NCBI RefSeq assembly: GCF_000412695.1
Contig: NC_021499.1
Coordinates: forward strand, 4,030,001 to 4,094,000
DNA length: 64,000 nucleotides
Origin: Pseudomonas resinovorans NBRC 106553
Lineage (GTDB): Bacteria; Pseudomonadota; Gammaproteobacteria; Pseudomonadales; Pseudomonadaceae
Direction: 5' to 3'
Under the pieces are notes generated by a model. That model was not told where the DNA came from, made no database searches, and saw nothing but the letters and a program-made list of their open reading frames with translations. Positions 21,554 to 31,613 of the stretch are shown here, in pieces (the stretch's first letter is position 1; each line of letters starts with the position of its first letter). A program made the translations under genes and the position numbers.

Positions 21554-21582
21554 AGATGGGGTTAGGCCCGGGAAAAAACAAG
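21554..21582 (-). promoter_or_regulatory. Sigma-32 (RpoH) heat-shock promoter of lon
   Basis: On the minus strand the -10 CCCCATCT (21554-21561) is a full match to the RpoH consensus CCCCATNT. A -35 CTTGTTT (21576-21582) lies 14 bases upstream. The site is about 60 bases ahead of the lon ATG and fits the known heat-shock control of lon. Confidence 0.8.
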
Positions 21583-21599
21583 CGTTGAGGCAGGAAATA

Positions 21600-21623
21600 C
21601 AAAGGGGCCCGTAGGCCCCTTTG
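21600..21623 (-). terminator. clpX terminator
   Basis: CAAAGGGGCC and GGCCCCTTTG form a 10-bp stem just after the clpX stop, separating clpX from the lon promoter. The stem is followed by TATTTCC on the minus strand, so the U-run is weak. Confidence 0.7.
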
Positions 21624-21628
21624 TTTCA

Positions 21629-22909
21629 TCAAGCGTCAGGCGCCGCCTTGGCAGGCTGCTCGTTGTTCTCGTAGATCAACAGAGGCTTGGACGATCCTTC
21701 GATGACACTTTCGTCGATGACTACCTTGCTTACATCTGTTTGAGAGGGAATCTCATACATGGTGTCGAGCAGGATACCTTCGAGGATGGAACGCAGGCCG
21801 CGGGCACCGGTCTTGCGCTCAAGCGCACGATGGGCAACCGCTTTCAGCGCATCCGGGCGGAACTCGAGGTCCACGCCTTCCATCTCGAACAGCTTGGCGT
21901 ACTGCTTGGTCAGCGCGTTCTTCGGCTCGGTGAGGATCTGCATCAGGGCAGGCTCATCCAGCTCGTCGAGGGTCGCGATGACCGGCAGACGACCCACGAA
22001 CTCCGGAATCAGACCGAATTTCACCAGGTCTTCCGGCTCCACTTCACGGAGGGCTTCGCCCACCTTCTTGCCGAGGTCCTTGCTACGCACTTCGGCGTTG
22101 AAGCCGATGCCACCACGGGTGGAACGGTTCTGGATGACCTTCTCCAGACCGGCGAAGGCGCCACCGCAAATGAACAGGATGTTGCGGGTGTCGACCTGCA
22201 GGAATTCCTGTTGCGGATGCTTGCGACCGCCCTGGGGCGGAACCGAAGCGACGGTACCTTCGATCAGTTTCAGCAGGGCCTGCTGCACGCCCTCGCCCGA
22301 TACGTCACGGGTGATGGACGGGTTGTCGGACTTGCGGGAGATCTTGTCGATCTCGTCGATGTAGACGATGCCCATCTGGGCCTTCTCGACATCGTAGTCG
22401 CACTTCTGCAGCAGCTTCTGGATGATGTTCTCGACATCTTCGCCGACGTAGCCCGCCTCGGTGAGGGTGGTGGCGTCAGCGATGGTGAAGGGGACATTGA
22501 GCAGACGTGCCAGGGTTTCAGCCAGCAGGGTCTTGCCCGAGCCGGTGGGGCCGATGAGCAGGATGTTGCTCTTGCCCAACTCGACGTCATCTTTCTTGTC
22601 ACGCTGGTTCAGGCGCTTGTAGTGGTTGTACACCGCTACCGCGAGTACCTTCTTGGCGCGTTCCTGACCAATCACGTACTGGTCCAGGATCGTGCGGATT
22701 TCCTTGGGCGCGGGCAGTTTGTGCGCACTGCTTTCGGCCTGGGCTTCCTGCACCTCCTCACGGATGATGTCGTTGCACAGGTCGACGCACTCGTCGCAGA
22801 TGAATACGGAGGGACCTGCAATCAGTTTGCGCACTTCGTGCTGGCTTTTGCCGCAGAAGGAGCAATAAAGCAGCTTGCCGTTGTCCTCGCCGTTGCGGGT
22901 GTCAGTCAT
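21629..22909 (-). CDS. clpX: ATP-dependent Clp protease ATP-binding subunit ClpX
   Basis: The 426-residue AAA+ unfoldase delivers tagged substrates to ClpP. It has an N-terminal C4 zinc domain (CSFC at about residues 15-18, CDEC-VDLC at 37-44), Walker [12 protein letters not shown], Walker [11 protein letters not shown], and the pore loop GYVGED. The ClpP-binding loop contains the expected IGF (GGIGFNAE). The start [16 protein letters not shown] is the conserved one; an 11-codon upstream extension is not. It lies 110 bases downstream of clpP. Confidence 0.98.
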   Translation of the reverse strand: MTDTRNGEDNGKLLYCSFCGKSQHEVRKLIAGPSVFICDECVDLCNDIIREEVQEAQAESSAHKLPAPKEIRTILDQYVIGQERAKKVLAVAVYNHYKRLNQRDKKDDVELGKSNILLIGPTGSGKTLLAETLARLLNVPFTIADATTLTEAGYVGEDVENIIQKLLQKCDYDVEKAQMGIVYIDEIDKISRKSDNPSITRDVSGEGVQQALLKLIEGTVASVPPQGGRKHPQQEFLQVDTRNILFICGGAFAGLEKVIQNRSTRGGIGFNAEVRSKDLGKKVGEALREVEPEDLVKFGLIPEFVGRLPVIATLDELDEPALMQILTEPKNALTKQYAKLFEMEGVDLEFRPDALKAVAHRALERKTGARGLRSILEGILLDTMYEIPSQTDVSKVVIDESVIEGSSKPLLIYENNEQPAKAAPDA

Positions 22910-22980
22910 TCGATCGATCCAATCGGGATAGGCTTGAAACACAAGATGAAGGCAAATGCGGGCATTTTCAACCCCGCGAA

Positions 22981-23003
22981 GCGGCCGGATACTCTCCGGC
23001 CGC
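22981..23003 (-). terminator. Hairpin between clpP and clpX
   Basis: GCGGCCGGA and TCCGGCCGC form a 9-bp perfect stem with a 5-base loop, 17 bases after the clpP stop. It lacks a U-run, so it may only attenuate transcription into clpX or protect the clpP 3' end. Confidence 0.5.
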
Positions 23004-23019
23004 GGTCCTGCGGATGGGC

Positions 23020-23661
23020 TTAGCCCACGAGCTGGCGCTTGCTGAGCACCTGATCGATGAGGCCGTACTTGACCGCTTCGTCGCCACTCATGAAGTTGTC
23101 GCGGTCGGTGTCGCGGGCAATCACGTCGATCGGCTGGCCACAGTGGTCAGCCAGGATCTTGTTCAGGCGCTCACGGATGGTGAGGATTTCCCGGGCATGG
23201 ATTTCGATATCCGACGCCTGGCCCTGGAAGCCGCCCAACGGCTGGTGAATCATCATGCGCGAGTGCGGCAGGCAGAAACGCTTGCCCGCGGCGCCGCCGG
23301 CCAGCAGCAGCGCACCCATGCTGCAGGCTTGGCCGATGCAGAGGGTCGACACGTCGGGCTTGATGAACTGCATGGTGTCGTAGATCGACATACCGGCAGT
23401 TACCGAACCACCCGGGGAGTTGATGTAGAGCTGGATGTCCTTGTCGGGGTTCTCGGCCTCGAGGAACAGCAGCTGCGCCACTACCAGGTTGGCCATGTAG
23501 TCCTCTACCGGCCCCACCAGGAAGATCACGCGCTCCTTCAACAGGCGCGAGTAGATGTCGTAGGCACGTTCGCCACGGGCGGACTGCTCGATCACCATCG
23601 GGACCAGACCGCCAGCGGCTTGGATATCAGGCATTTGCTGCATAAAAGAATTGCGGGACAT
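23020..23661 (-). CDS. clpP: ATP-dependent Clp protease proteolytic subunit
   Basis: The 213-residue serine peptidase forms the tetradecameric ClpP barrel. The catalytic triad is S114 ([11 protein letters not shown]), H139 ([10 protein letters not shown]) and D188 ([10 protein letters not shown]). The short N-terminal propeptide region is present. Length is standard. It is part of the tig-clpP-clpX-lon-hupB-ppiD array, all on the minus strand. Confidence 0.98.
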   Translation of the reverse strand: MSRNSFMQQMPDIQAAGGLVPMVIEQSARGERAYDIYSRLLKERVIFLVGPVEDYMANLVVAQLLFLEAENPDKDIQLYINSPGGSVTAGMSIYDTMQFIKPDVSTLCIGQACSMGALLLAGGAAGKRFCLPHSRMMIHQPLGGFQGQASDIEIHAREILTIRERLNKILADHCGQPIDVIARDTDRDNFMSGDEAVKYGLIDQVLSKRQLVG

Positions 23662-23705
23662 GTCCTGCGATCACTCCCTAACTAGATAGTCATGTCTCAA
23701 AGACG

Positions 23706-23733
23706 CATAAGCCAGCTCGGAGGCTGGCTTATG
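23706..23733 (-). terminator. tig terminator
   Basis: CATAAGCCAGC and GCTGGCTTATG form an 11-bp stem (one bulge possible) with a short loop, 25 bases after the tig stop, followed by GTCTTTG on the minus strand. It lies just upstream of the clpP leader. Confidence 0.65.
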
Positions 23734-23757
23734 GTGTATTCGAAGGAGGTGGAAATA

Positions 23758-25068
23758 TCAGTCGGCTTGCGGAGCTTCTGCCGGCTTGACTGCCTCTTCG
23801 TAGGATACCGACTTGTCGGTAACGTTGGCCTTCTGCAGGACAGTATCTACAACTTGTTCTTCCAGCACAACAGAACGGACTTCGTTCAGTTGCTGGTCGT
23901 TCTTGTAGTACCAGGCCACGACTTGTTCCGGCTCCTGGTAAGCGGAAGCCATCTCTTCGATCAGCTCGCGAACGCGGGCTTCGTCAGGCTTCAGCTCGAA
24001 CTGCTTGACCACTTCGGCGACGATCAGCCCCAGGACTACGCGACGCTTGGCCTGCTCTTCGAACAGCTCAGCCGGCAGTTGGTCAGGGTTGATGTTGCCA
24101 CCGAACTGTTGAACGGCCTGTACGCGCAGACGGTTCACTTCGTTGCCGATCAGGGCCTTCGGTACTTCGACCGGGTTGGCGGCCAGCAGACCGTCCATCA
24201 CCTGGTTCTTCACCTTGGATTTGGTGGCCTGGCGCAGCTCGCGCTCCATGTTCTTGCGAACTTCGGCGCGGAAGCCTTCCAGACCGCCTTCCTTGATGCC
24301 GAACAGAGCGAAGAACTCGTCGTTCAGCTCCGGCAGCTGGGGAGCGGATACGCTGTTCACGGTCACGCTGAACTCAGCGGTCTTACCGGCCAGGTCCAGG
24401 TTCTGGTAGTCAGCCGGGAAGGCCGGGTTGATCACGCGCTCTTCGCCAGCCTTGACGCCAACCAGAGCTTCTTCGAAGCCCGGGATCATGCGGCCGGAGC
24501 CCAGAACCAGCAGGGTGCCCTTGGCGGTACCGCCAGCGAAGGCTTCGCCGTCGATTTTGCCAACGAAATCGATGTTCAGCTGATCGCCATTCTCGGCGGC
24601 ACGCTCAACAGCTTCGAAGCGGGTGTTCTGCTTGCGCAGGATGTCCAGCATGTTGTCGACGTCGGCGTCGCCCACTTCAGCTTGCAGACGCTCGATGGCG
24701 ATGCCTTCGAAACCGGCAACCTGGAACTCGGGGAACACTTCGAAGGTAGCGATGAACTCCAGGTCCTTGCCCTTCTCGAACACTTTCGGCTCGACGGCAG
24801 GGTTGCCAGCCGGGTTCAGCTTCTGCTCGACGACGGCTTCATAGAAGGAAGACTGGATCAGGTCGCCCAGGACTTCCTGACGAGCGGAGTCTTCGTAACG
24901 CTGACGAATGACGCTCATCGGGACCTTGCCCGGACGGAAGCCCGCAACCTTGGCACGGCGCGCAGTCTGCTGCAGGCGCTTGGTCACTTCGTTCTCGACG
25001 CGCTCGGCCGGCACACCGATGGTCATGCGGCGCTCAAGAGCGGAGGTGCTTTCTACAGAAACTTGCAT
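23758..25068 (-). CDS. tig: Trigger factor (ribosome-bound chaperone)
   Basis: The 436-residue chaperone binds nascent chains at the ribosome exit tunnel. The N-terminal ribosome-binding domain carries the signature [12 protein letters not shown] (about residues 45-56). It is followed by the FKBP-type isomerase domain (about 150-245; [18 protein letters not shown]) and the C-terminal substrate-binding arms. The start [14 protein letters not shown] is the conserved one; six upstream codons are not. It heads the tig-clpP-clpX block. Confidence 0.98.
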   Translation of the reverse strand: MQVSVESTSALERRMTIGVPAERVENEVTKRLQQTARRAKVAGFRPGKVPMSVIRQRYEDSARQEVLGDLIQSSFYEAVVEQKLNPAGNPAVEPKVFEKGKDLEFIATFEVFPEFQVAGFEGIAIERLQAEVGDADVDNMLDILRKQNTRFEAVERAAENGDQLNIDFVGKIDGEAFAGGTAKGTLLVLGSGRMIPGFEEALVGVKAGEERVINPAFPADYQNLDLAGKTAEFSVTVNSVSAPQLPELNDEFFALFGIKEGGLEGFRAEVRKNMERELRQATKSKVKNQVMDGLLAANPVEVPKALIGNEVNRLRVQAVQQFGGNINPDQLPAELFEEQAKRRVVLGLIVAEVVKQFELKPDEARVRELIEEMASAYQEPEQVVAWYYKNDQQLNEVRSVVLEEQVVDTVLQKANVTDKSVSYEEAVKPAEAPQAD

Positions 25069-25210
25069 GGATATTCCTCGTTGCACAGACGTTAGCCGGC
25101 CGTTCCGGCCCCAGAATCAAGGGCATGCATTCTAGTGGGTCGTTTAAAAGAAGTCACCCAGCAGAAACAGCCGGCAAAACGAAGGGATAGAAGTAAAAGA
25201 AAGAAAGGAT

Positions 25211-25295
25211 GCTGCGGACGGAGAAACTCGATCCCCCAGACCTTGCGGCGCCGAAACCTGATTCCGGCGCGCCGGCCATTTCCACCACATCCGTG
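25211..25295 (-). pseudogene. Decayed tRNA-Leu (anticodon CAG)
   Basis: An 85-base stretch aligns along its length with the intact tRNA-Leu at 25515-25599, including GTGGTGGAA of the D arm, GGCGCCGCAAGG of the variable arm and TCCGTCCGC of the 3' acceptor strand. Decay is visible: the first acceptor pair is A-C, the D loop is rearranged, the T stem is mostly G-U wobbles, T54 is A, and the 3' end reads AGCA instead of ACCA. The anticodon loop still pairs and would read CAG. It sits 56 bases beyond tRNA-His copy 2. Confidence 0.7.
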
Positions 25296-25351
25296 GAAGG
25301 CACCGCTTGAAACGAAAACGCCAGGCACTAGGCCTGGCGTTTTCTCGAATA

Positions 25352-25428
25352 TGGGGTGGACGATGGGAATCGAACCCACGACACCAGGAGCCACAATCCT
25401 GTGCTCTACCAACTGAGCTACGCCCACC
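25352..25428 (-). tRNA. tRNA-His (GTG), copy 2
   Basis: A full cloverleaf on the minus strand with 5' GGTGGGCG (including the extra G-1 of tRNA-His), anticodon loop TTGTGGC giving GTG, T loop GGTTCGATTCC and an encoded CCA. The sequence is the same as the copy at 25657-25733. Confidence 0.95.
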
Positions 25429-25462
25429 ATATTACGTCTTGCTATACATCAGAGGAGCCAAG

Positions 25463-25492
25463 TGGCGGCCCCGCAACTCGAACCTGCAACCA
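25463..25492 (-). pseudogene. 3' fragment of a tRNA-Arg-like gene
   Basis: About 30 bases resemble the 3' end of the nearby tRNA-Arg: TGCAGGTTCGAGT of the T arm and a GCCGCCA end. The 3' side of the T stem is missing bases and nothing like an anticodon arm precedes it. Its place between tRNA-Leu and the second tRNA-His is where an Arg gene would sit in a duplicated Arg-His-Leu unit. Confidence 0.5.
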
Positions 25493-25514
25493 CCCACTCA
25501 TGGACAAGAAAGGA

Positions 25515-25599
25515 TGGTGCGGACGGAGAGACTCGAACTCTCACGCCTTGCGGCGCTGGAACCTAAATCCAGTGTGTCTACCAATTCCACCACGTCCGC
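25515..25599 (-). tRNA. tRNA-Leu (TAG)
   Basis: A class II tRNA of 85 bases with CCA encoded. The acceptor GCGGACG/CGTCCGC pairs fully, the anticodon loop TTTAGGT gives TAG, and the long variable arm is CGCCGCAAGGCG. It reads CUA/CUG-type leucine codons. Confidence 0.95.
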
Positions 25600-25656
25600 A
25601 GCGGGCAACGCTTTAAACGAAAACGCCAGGCACTGAGCCTGGCGCTTTCTCGAATA

Positions 25657-25733
25657 TGGGGTGGACGATGGGAATCGAACCCACGACACCAGGAGCCACA
25701 ATCCTGTGCTCTACCAACTGAGCTACGCCCACC
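25657..25733 (-). tRNA. tRNA-His (GTG), copy 1
   Basis: The same sequence as the copy at 25352-25428, with anticodon GTG, G-1 and encoded CCA. The bases beyond its 3' end (toward tRNA-Leu) also match those beyond copy 2, which points to duplication of a segment larger than the tRNA. Confidence 0.95.
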
Positions 25734-25766
25734 ATATTGCGCACCGCTTGTGCCAAAGCTGCCTAG

Positions 25767-25843
25767 TGGCACGCCCGGCAGGACTCGAACCTGCGACCAT
25801 CCGCTTAGAAGGCGGATGCTCTATCCAGCTGAGCTACGGGCGC
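25767..25843 (-). tRNA. tRNA-Arg (TCT)
   Basis: A 77-base cloverleaf with acceptor GCGCCCG/CGGGCGT, anticodon loop CTTCTAA giving TCT, T arm GCAGGTTCGAGTCCTGC and encoded CCA. It is the first gene of the minus-strand cluster. Confidence 0.95.
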
Positions 25844-25859
25844 TTAAATCTGCAAGCAG

Positions 25860-25888
25860 ACTATAAAGCTTCGGCTTCGGTTGAATCG
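25860..25888 (-). promoter_or_regulatory. Probable promoter of the tRNA cluster
   Basis: On the minus strand, -10 TATAGT (25860-25865) lies 17 bases upstream of tRNA-Arg. A weak -35 CGATTC lies 17 bases before it. No other promoter is obvious inside the cluster, so all tRNAs are probably co-transcribed. Confidence 0.45.
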
Positions 25889-26104
25889 AGAGATTCCCCT
25901 TGCCGTCTTACCCAGCGACTGGCTGTGCTCGACAAGCGGGGCGCATGTTATCGATACACCTACCCCTCGTCAACAGGAAAGTTGAAAAAAATCAGAAAGA
26001 TAAAGGAGTTACGGGAAAATGCTGACCAGCCGCCTTTGCCCGCTCGGCCCTCCATGCGAGAATACGCGCCCTTTGTAGCCCTTCCCGATGGTTAATCTAG
26101 CGTC

Positions 26105-26959
26105 ATGACCGCACAACTGATCGACGGCAAAACGATCGCCGCCCGCCTCCGCCAGCAGATAGCCCAACGTGTCACCGAGCGTCGCCAGCAAGGACTGCGC
26201 GTCCCCGGCCTCGCCGTGATCCTGGTCGGCAGCGATCCCGCGTCCCAGGTCTACGTCGCGCACAAGCGCAAGGACTGCGAGGAAGTCGGTTTCCTGTCCC
26301 AGGCCCATGACTTGCCTGCCAGCACCAGCCAGACCGAACTGCTGGCACTGATCGATAGCCTCAATGAAGATCCGGCCATCGACGGCATCCTGGTCCAGCT
26401 GCCGCTGCCGGAGCATCTGGATGCTTCCAAGCTGCTGGAACGCATCAACCCCGACAAGGACGTGGACGGATTCCACCCTTATAACGTCGGCCGCCTGGCC
26501 CAGCGCATCCCTCTGCTCCGCCCCTGCACCCCCAAGGGCATCATGACCCTGCTGGAAAGCACCGGCGCCGACCTCTACGGCATGAACGCGGTGATCGTGG
26601 GCGCATCCAATATCGTCGGCCGCCCAATGGCCATGGAACTGTTGCTGGCCGGCTGCACCGTCACCGTGACCCATCGCTTCACCAAGGACCTGGCTGGCCA
26701 CGTGGCCAACGCCGACCTGGTGGTGGTGGCCGCCGGCAAGCCTGGCCTGGTCAAGGGTGAGTGGATCAAGCCCGGCGCCATCGTCATCGACGTCGGCATC
26801 AACCGCCAGCAAGACGGCAAGCTGGTAGGCGACGTGGAATACGACGTGGCCGCCCAGCGCGCCAGCTGGATCACCCCGGTTCCGGGCGGTGTCGGCCCCA
26901 TGACCCGCGCTTGTCTGCTCGAGAACACCCTCTACGCCGCCGAAACGCTGCACGCTTGA
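26105..26959 (+). CDS. folD: Bifunctional methylenetetrahydrofolate dehydrogenase / cyclohydrolase
   Basis: The 284-residue enzyme interconverts 5,10-methylene-, methenyl- and 10-formyl-tetrahydrofolate with NADP. The signatures [15 protein letters not shown] (the lysine is catalytic for the cyclohydrolase), [12 protein letters not shown] and the NADP site [14 protein letters not shown] are intact, and [11 protein letters not shown] closes the protein. Length is normal. Divergent from the tRNA cluster. Confidence 0.98.
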   Translation: MTAQLIDGKTIAARLRQQIAQRVTERRQQGLRVPGLAVILVGSDPASQVYVAHKRKDCEEVGFLSQAHDLPASTSQTELLALIDSLNEDPAIDGILVQLPLPEHLDASKLLERINPDKDVDGFHPYNVGRLAQRIPLLRPCTPKGIMTLLESTGADLYGMNAVIVGASNIVGRPMAMELLLAGCTVTVTHRFTKDLAGHVANADLVVVAAGKPGLVKGEWIKPGAIVIDVGINRQQDGKLVGDVEYDVAAQRASWITPVPGGVGPMTRACLLENTLYAAETLHA

Positions 26960-26964
26960 ATACA

Positions 26965-27097
26965 CGATCTGCTGCGCGTCGGCCCTGCGGCGTTAGAAAC
27001 AGGCTCGGAATGCTCATTTACAACTGTAAACTCGCGTGCGAGCCCAGTCCGCTTCCTCGCCTGTTTCTGCCTTGCATGGCTCTAGCTCGCAAGATCG
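26965..27097. repeat. Extragenic palindromic element A, downstream of folD
   Basis: A 133-base imperfect palindrome begins 5 bases after the folD stop. Ends are CGATCT and its inverse (26965-26970, 27092-27097). Inner arms repeat GAAACAGGC/GCCTGTTTC, and the centre reads GAATGCTCATTTACAAC followed by TGTAAACT. The same central sequence occurs in the element at 59610-59751. There is no open frame inside, consistent with a non-autonomous (MITE-like) element or large extragenic repeat. Confidence 0.65.
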
Positions 27098-27116
27098 CCA
27101 GGCAAAATGGAGACAA

Positions 27117-27145
27117 GAAAAAGGCCGCTTGAAGCGGCCTTTTTC
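27117..27145. terminator. Bidirectional terminator between folD and cysS
   Basis: GAAAAAGGCCGCTT and AAGCGGCCTTTTTC form a stem with A- and U-runs on both sides, serving the convergent folD and cysS genes. Confidence 0.9.
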
Positions 27146-27158
27146 ATTGGGCGACGTT

Positions 27159-28544
27159 TCAGTCAGCCAGACGCCAGGTGGTACCACCCTTGCCGTCTTC
27201 CAGCACCACGCCCATGGCGCTCAGCTGGTCGCGGATACGATCGGATTCGGCCCAGTTCTTGTCCGCACGCGCTTGCAGGCGCGCCTGGATCAAGCCCTCG
27301 ACCTCGGCCGCATTCACCTTGCCTTCGGCACCCGCACGCAGGAATGCATCCGGCTCAAGTTGCAGCACGCCGAGCAGTCCCGCCAGCTGCTTGAGCTGTG
27401 CCGCCAGCGCAGCGGCAGCCGGGAGGTCGCTGTCACGCAGGCGGTTCACTTCGCGAACCATCTCGAAGAGCACGGCGCAGGCTTCCGGACTGTTGAAGTC
27501 GTCGTCCATGGCCGCGGCAAAACGCTCGACGAACGCCTCGCCACCCGCCGGAGCGGCTTCAGGCAGGCCGCGCAGCGCGTGATAGAAGCGCTCCAGGGCG
27601 CCCTTGGCTTCCTTGAGGCTGTCCTCGGAGTAATTGATCGGGCTGCGATAGTGGCTGGATACCAGCAGGTAGCGCACCACTTCCGGGTGGTACTTCTCCA
27701 GCACTTCGCGAATGGTGAAGAAGTTGCCCAGGGACTTGGACATCTTCTCGCCATCCACGCGCACCGCGCCGGCGTGCATCCAGGCATTGGCGTAGAGCTT
27801 GCCGGTGGCCGCCTCGCTCTGGGCGATCTCGTTCTCGTGGTGCGGGAACACCAGGTCCGGGCCGCCGCCATGGATATCGAAGGTTTCACCCAGGCAGCAG
27901 GTGGACATCACCGAGCACTCGATATGCCAGCCCGGACGGCCTGCGCCCCAGGGCGATTCCCAGCTCGGCTCGCCGGGCTTGGCGCCCTTCCACAGTACGA
28001 AGTCCAGGGGATCTTCCTTGGATTCGTCCACTTCGATACGGGCACCGATGCGCAGGTCTTCGATCTTCTTGCGCGACAGCTTGCCGTAGCCGACGAACTT
28101 GCCCACCCGGTAATAGACATCGCCATTACCCGGGGCGTAGGCGAAGCCCTTGTCGATCAGGGTCTGGATCATCTCGTGCATGCCGGCGATATGGCCGGTG
28201 GCACGCGGTTCGATGTCCGGACGCAGCACGGAGAGACGCGCCTCGTCCTCGTGCATCGCGGCGATCATGCGCTCCACCAGCGCCTCGAACGGCTCGCCGT
28301 TCTCGTTGGCGCGGCGGATGATCTTGTCGTCGATGTCGGTGATGTTGCGCACATAGGTGAGGTCGTAGCCGCGGTGGCGCAACCAGCGCGCCACTACGTC
28401 GAACGCCACCATCACCCGGGCATGGCCGATGTGGCAGAAGTCATAGACCGTCATGCCGCAGACATACATGCGCACCTGGTTGCCGACCAGCGGCTTCAGC
28501 GGCTCCTTGGCCTTGCTGAGAGTGTTGTAGATCGACAGCGTCAT
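27159..28544 (-). CDS. cysS: Cysteinyl-tRNA synthetase
   Basis: A 461-residue class Ia synthetase. The zinc and HIGH region reads [17 protein letters not shown], and the KMSKS loop is EKMSKSLGN. The C-terminal DALR domain is present. Two adjacent in-frame ATGs overlap the glnS stop; the second (at 28544, sharing one base with TGA) gives MTLSIYNTL, closest to the family N-terminus. It is co-transcribed with glnS. Length matches P. aeruginosa CysS. Confidence 0.97.
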   Translation of the reverse strand: MTLSIYNTLSKAKEPLKPLVGNQVRMYVCGMTVYDFCHIGHARVMVAFDVVARWLRHRGYDLTYVRNITDIDDKIIRRANENGEPFEALVERMIAAMHEDEARLSVLRPDIEPRATGHIAGMHEMIQTLIDKGFAYAPGNGDVYYRVGKFVGYGKLSRKKIEDLRIGARIEVDESKEDPLDFVLWKGAKPGEPSWESPWGAGRPGWHIECSVMSTCCLGETFDIHGGGPDLVFPHHENEIAQSEAATGKLYANAWMHAGAVRVDGEKMSKSLGNFFTIREVLEKYHPEVVRYLLVSSHYRSPINYSEDSLKEAKGALERFYHALRGLPEAAPAGGEAFVERFAAAMDDDFNSPEACAVLFEMVREVNRLRDSDLPAAAALAAQLKQLAGLLGVLQLEPDAFLRAGAEGKVNAAEVEGLIQARLQARADKNWAESDRIRDQLSAMGVVLEDGKGGTTWRLAD

Positions 28545-30226
28545 CATTGGCCCCAGGAATCGCGCAGGGTCACGGTACGGTTGAACACCGGCTTGCCAGG
28601 CTGGGAGTCCTTCAGGTCAGCGACGAAGTAACCTTCGCGCTCGAACTGGAAGCGATCTTCCGGCTGGGCCTGGGCCAGGGACGGCTCGGCACGGCAGCCG
28701 CTCAGCACCTGCAGGGAATCCGGGTTGATGTTGTCGAGGAAGCTGCCGCCCTGCCCTTCAAGGGCCTCGGGGGACTTCTCCGGATTGACCGAACGGAACA
28801 GGCGGTCGTAGAGGCGCACTTCGCATTCCACGCTGCCTTCGGCCGGCACCCAGTGGATCACGCCCTTGACCTTGCGGCCCTCGGGGTTCTTGCCCAGGGT
28901 GTCCGGGTCATAGCTGCAGCGCAGCTCGACGATGTTGCCGTCGGCGTCCTTGATGGCTTCGTCGGCGCGAATCACGTAGCTGCCGCGCAGGCGCACTTCG
29001 CCACCCGGGAGCAGGCGCTTGTAGCCGGCCGGCGGGACTTCCTCGAAGTCGGTGGCGTCGATGTACAGCTCACGGGAGAACGGCAGGACGCGCACGCCCA
29101 TGTCTTCCTTCGGATGGCGCGGCAGTTCGAGGTTTTCGACCTGGCCTTGCGGGTAGTTGGTGATCACCACCTTGAGCGGGCGCAGCACGCACATGGCGCG
29201 CGGCGCGGTGGCGTCCAGGTGGTCGCGGATGCTGAACTCCAGCATGCCGATATCCACCACGCCACTGGCACGGTTCACGCCGATCATCTCGCAGAAGTTG
29301 CGGATGGATTCCGGCGTGTAGCCGCGACGACGGTAGCCCGACAGGGTGGACATGCGCGGATCGTCCCAGCCATGCACATGGCCTTCGTCGACCAGTTGCT
29401 TGAGCTTGCGCTTGCTGGTGATGGTGTAGTTCAGGTTCAGACGGGAAAACTCGTACTGGCGCGGCTGTGCCGGCACCGGCAGGTTCTCCAGGAACCACTC
29501 GTAGAGCGGGCGATGATCCTCGAACTCCAGGGTGCAGATGGAGTGGGTGATGCCTTCGATCGCGTCCGACTGGCCATGGGTGAAGTCATAGCTCGGGTAG
29601 ATGCACCACTTGTCACCGGTCTGGTGATGGTGCGCATGGCGGATGCGGTAGAGGATCGGGTCGCGCAGGTTCATGTTCGGCGAGGTCATGTCGATCTTCG
29701 CCCGCAGCGAACGGGCGCCATCGGGGAACTCGCCAGCCTTCATGCGGGCGAACAGGTCGAGGTTCTCCTCCACCGGGCGATCACGGAACGGGCTGTTCTT
29801 GCCCGGCTCGGTGAGGCTGCCACGGTATTCCCGGGCCTGGTCGGGGGACAGGTCGCAGACGAAGGCCTTGCCGGCCTTGATCAGCGCGACGGCCCAATCG
29901 TGCAACTGGTCGAAATAGCCGGAGGCGTAGCGCACCTCGCCCGCCCACTGGAAGCCCAGCCATTTCACGTCGCTCTCGATGGCGTCGATGTACTCCTGGT
30001 CTTCCTTCGCCGGGTTGGTGTCGTCGAAGCGAAGGTGGCAGTCACCACCGAATTCCTTGGCCAGGCCGAAGTTCAGGCAGATCGACTTGGCATGGCCGAT
30101 GTGCAGGTAGCCGTTGGGCTCCGGCGGGAAGCGGGTGACGATCTTGGTGTGCTTGCCGGCGTCCAGGTCCGCCTGGACGATCTGGCGCAGGAAGTTGGTT
30201 GCGGCGGGAGTCTCTGGCTTGCTCAT
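28544..30226 (-). CDS. glnS: Glutaminyl-tRNA synthetase
   Basis: A 560-residue class Ib synthetase charging tRNA-Gln. The HIGH motif is [15 protein letters not shown] (about residues 34-48) and the KMSKS equivalent is ITSKRKL. The catalytic Rossmann core is followed by the two C-terminal anticodon-binding barrels. Its stop overlaps the cysS start. It is divergent from ppiB with 121 bases between. Confidence 0.97.
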   Translation of the reverse strand: MSKPETPAATNFLRQIVQADLDAGKHTKIVTRFPPEPNGYLHIGHAKSICLNFGLAKEFGGDCHLRFDDTNPAKEDQEYIDAIESDVKWLGFQWAGEVRYASGYFDQLHDWAVALIKAGKAFVCDLSPDQAREYRGSLTEPGKNSPFRDRPVEENLDLFARMKAGEFPDGARSLRAKIDMTSPNMNLRDPILYRIRHAHHHQTGDKWCIYPSYDFTHGQSDAIEGITHSICTLEFEDHRPLYEWFLENLPVPAQPRQYEFSRLNLNYTITSKRKLKQLVDEGHVHGWDDPRMSTLSGYRRRGYTPESIRNFCEMIGVNRASGVVDIGMLEFSIRDHLDATAPRAMCVLRPLKVVITNYPQGQVENLELPRHPKEDMGVRVLPFSRELYIDATDFEEVPPAGYKRLLPGGEVRLRGSYVIRADEAIKDADGNIVELRCSYDPDTLGKNPEGRKVKGVIHWVPAEGSVECEVRLYDRLFRSVNPEKSPEALEGQGGSFLDNINPDSLQVLSGCRAEPSLAQAQPEDRFQFEREGYFVADLKDSQPGKPVFNRTVTLRDSWGQ

Positions 30227-30347
30227 GGGATCCTTGGGTCTTCTGGTGCACGGCTCAGGGTAGGCCGGTCAAATCAAAGCGCTTATCATAGCCGAAGCTG
30301 TCAATCCCCTGACAGGCCTTGGATTTCTCGATAGAGCGAATAACCCA

Positions 30348-30842
30348 ATGATCAAGCTGCATACCAACCACGGCGTCATCACCCTGCAACTCTTCGAAGA
30401 CAAAGCCCCGGAAACCGTGGCCAACTTCAAGGAGTACGTGAAGGCCGGCCATTACGACGGCACCATCTTCCACCGCGTGATCGGCAACTTCATGATCCAG
30501 GGCGGCGGCTTCGAGCCGGGCATGAAGCAGAAGTCCACCCGCGCACCGATCAAGAACGAGGCCAACAACGGCCTGTCGAACAAGGTCGGCACCGTCGCCA
30601 TGGCCCGCACCATGGAGCCGCACTCCGCCTCCGCGCAGTTCTTCATCAACGTCTCCGACAACAGCTTCCTCAACCACAGCGCACCCACCGTCCAGGGCTG
30701 GGGCTATGCCGTGTTCGCTGAAGTGGTCGAAGGCATGGACGTGGTGAACAAGATCAAGGGCGTGGCCACCACCATGAAGGCCGGCCACCAGGACGTCCCG
30801 GTCGACGACGTGATCATCGAGAAGGCCGAGATCGCCGAGTGA
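30348..30842 (+). CDS. ppiB: Peptidyl-prolyl cis-trans isomerase B (cytoplasmic cyclophilin)
   Basis: A 164-residue cyclophilin without a signal peptide, so cytoplasmic. The signatures [15 protein letters not shown] (catalytic Arg) and [19 protein letters not shown] are intact. Its stop TGA overlaps the GTG start of lpxH, so the pair is translationally coupled. Confidence 0.97.
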   Translation: MIKLHTNHGVITLQLFEDKAPETVANFKEYVKAGHYDGTIFHRVIGNFMIQGGGFEPGMKQKSTRAPIKNEANNGLSNKVGTVAMARTMEPHSASAQFFINVSDNSFLNHSAPTVQGWGYAVFAEVVEGMDVVNKIKGVATTMKAGHQDVPVDDVIIEKAEIAE

Positions 30843-31561
30843 TCCTGCTGATCTCCGATCTGCACCTCGAAGAAGAACGCCCGGACATTACCCGGGCGTT
30901 TCTTCATTTCCTGCAGAGCCGCGCGCCCCAGGCCGAAGCCCTCTACATATTGGGTGACTTCTTCGAAGCCTGGATCGGCGACGACGCCATGACCCCCTTC
31001 CAGCACTCCATCGCCCAGGCCCTGCGCAAGCTGGCCGATAGCGGCACGCGCATCTTCCTGATGCACGGCAATCGCGACTTCATGCTCGGCAAGGCGTTCT
31101 GCCGCGAAGCCGGCTGCACCTTGCTGGCGGACCCTAGCCTGGTGCGGATGAACGGCGAGCCGGTGCTGCTGATGCACGGCGACAGCCTATGCACCCAGGA
31201 CGAGGCCTACATGCGCCTGCGCCGCTGGCTGCGCAACCCGCTGAGCCTGTTCATCCTGCGCAACCTGCCGCTGGCCACCCGCCACAAGCTGGCACGCAAG
31301 CTGCGAAAGGAAAGCCGCATGCAGACCCGCGAGAAAGCGGCGGAGATCACCGACGTCACCCCGGACGAGATCCCGCGCATCCTGCGCAATTACGGCGCCC
31401 GGACCCTGATCCACGGCCACACCCACCGCCCCGCCAGCCATGAGCTGGAACTGGACGGCCAGCCAGCCCGACGCATCGTCCTCGGCGACTGGGATCGCCA
31501 GGGCTGGGCCTTGCAGGTGGACGATCAGGGTTTCGTGCAGACGCCGTTCAGCCTGAGCTGA
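30839..31561 (+). CDS. lpxH: UDP-2,3-diacylglucosamine hydrolase
   Basis: The 240-residue metallophosphoesterase makes lipid X from UDP-diacylglucosamine in lipid A synthesis at the inner membrane face. The metal motifs SDLHL (near residue 6), [29 protein letters not shown] and HGHTHRP are all present. The start is GTG, in a GTGA overlap with the ppiB stop, and places the first metal ligand correctly. A bidirectional terminator follows. Confidence 0.97.
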   Translation: MILLISDLHLEEERPDITRAFLHFLQSRAPQAEALYILGDFFEAWIGDDAMTPFQHSIAQALRKLADSGTRIFLMHGNRDFMLGKAFCREAGCTLLADPSLVRMNGEPVLLMHGDSLCTQDEAYMRLRRWLRNPLSLFILRNLPLATRHKLARKLRKESRMQTREKAAEITDVTPDEIPRILRNYGARTLIHGHTHRPASHELELDGQPARRIVLGDWDRQGWALQVDDQGFVQTPFSLS

Positions 31562-31572
31562 TCCATCCCATG

Positions 31573-31600
31573 AAAAAAGCGCCCCGCGGGGCGCTTTTTT
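31573..31600. terminator. Bidirectional terminator between lpxH and miaE
   Basis: AAAAAAGCGCCCC and GGGGCGCTTTTTT form a perfect stem with A- and U-runs on both strands, between convergent genes. Confidence 0.92.
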
Positions 31601-31613
31601 CATTCATTCCAAT

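Noticed and set aside
25291..25351. CCAGGC-CTA-GCCTGG hairpin after tRNA-His copy 2 as a terminator or regulatory RNA
   Set aside because: The same stem occurs after the other tRNA-His copy within the cluster, so it is more likely part of the duplicated spacer or a processing structure.
25135..25636. Plus-strand frames of 86-109 codons over the tRNA cluster
   Set aside because: They run across intact tRNA genes on the other strand and encode tRNA-derived peptides only.
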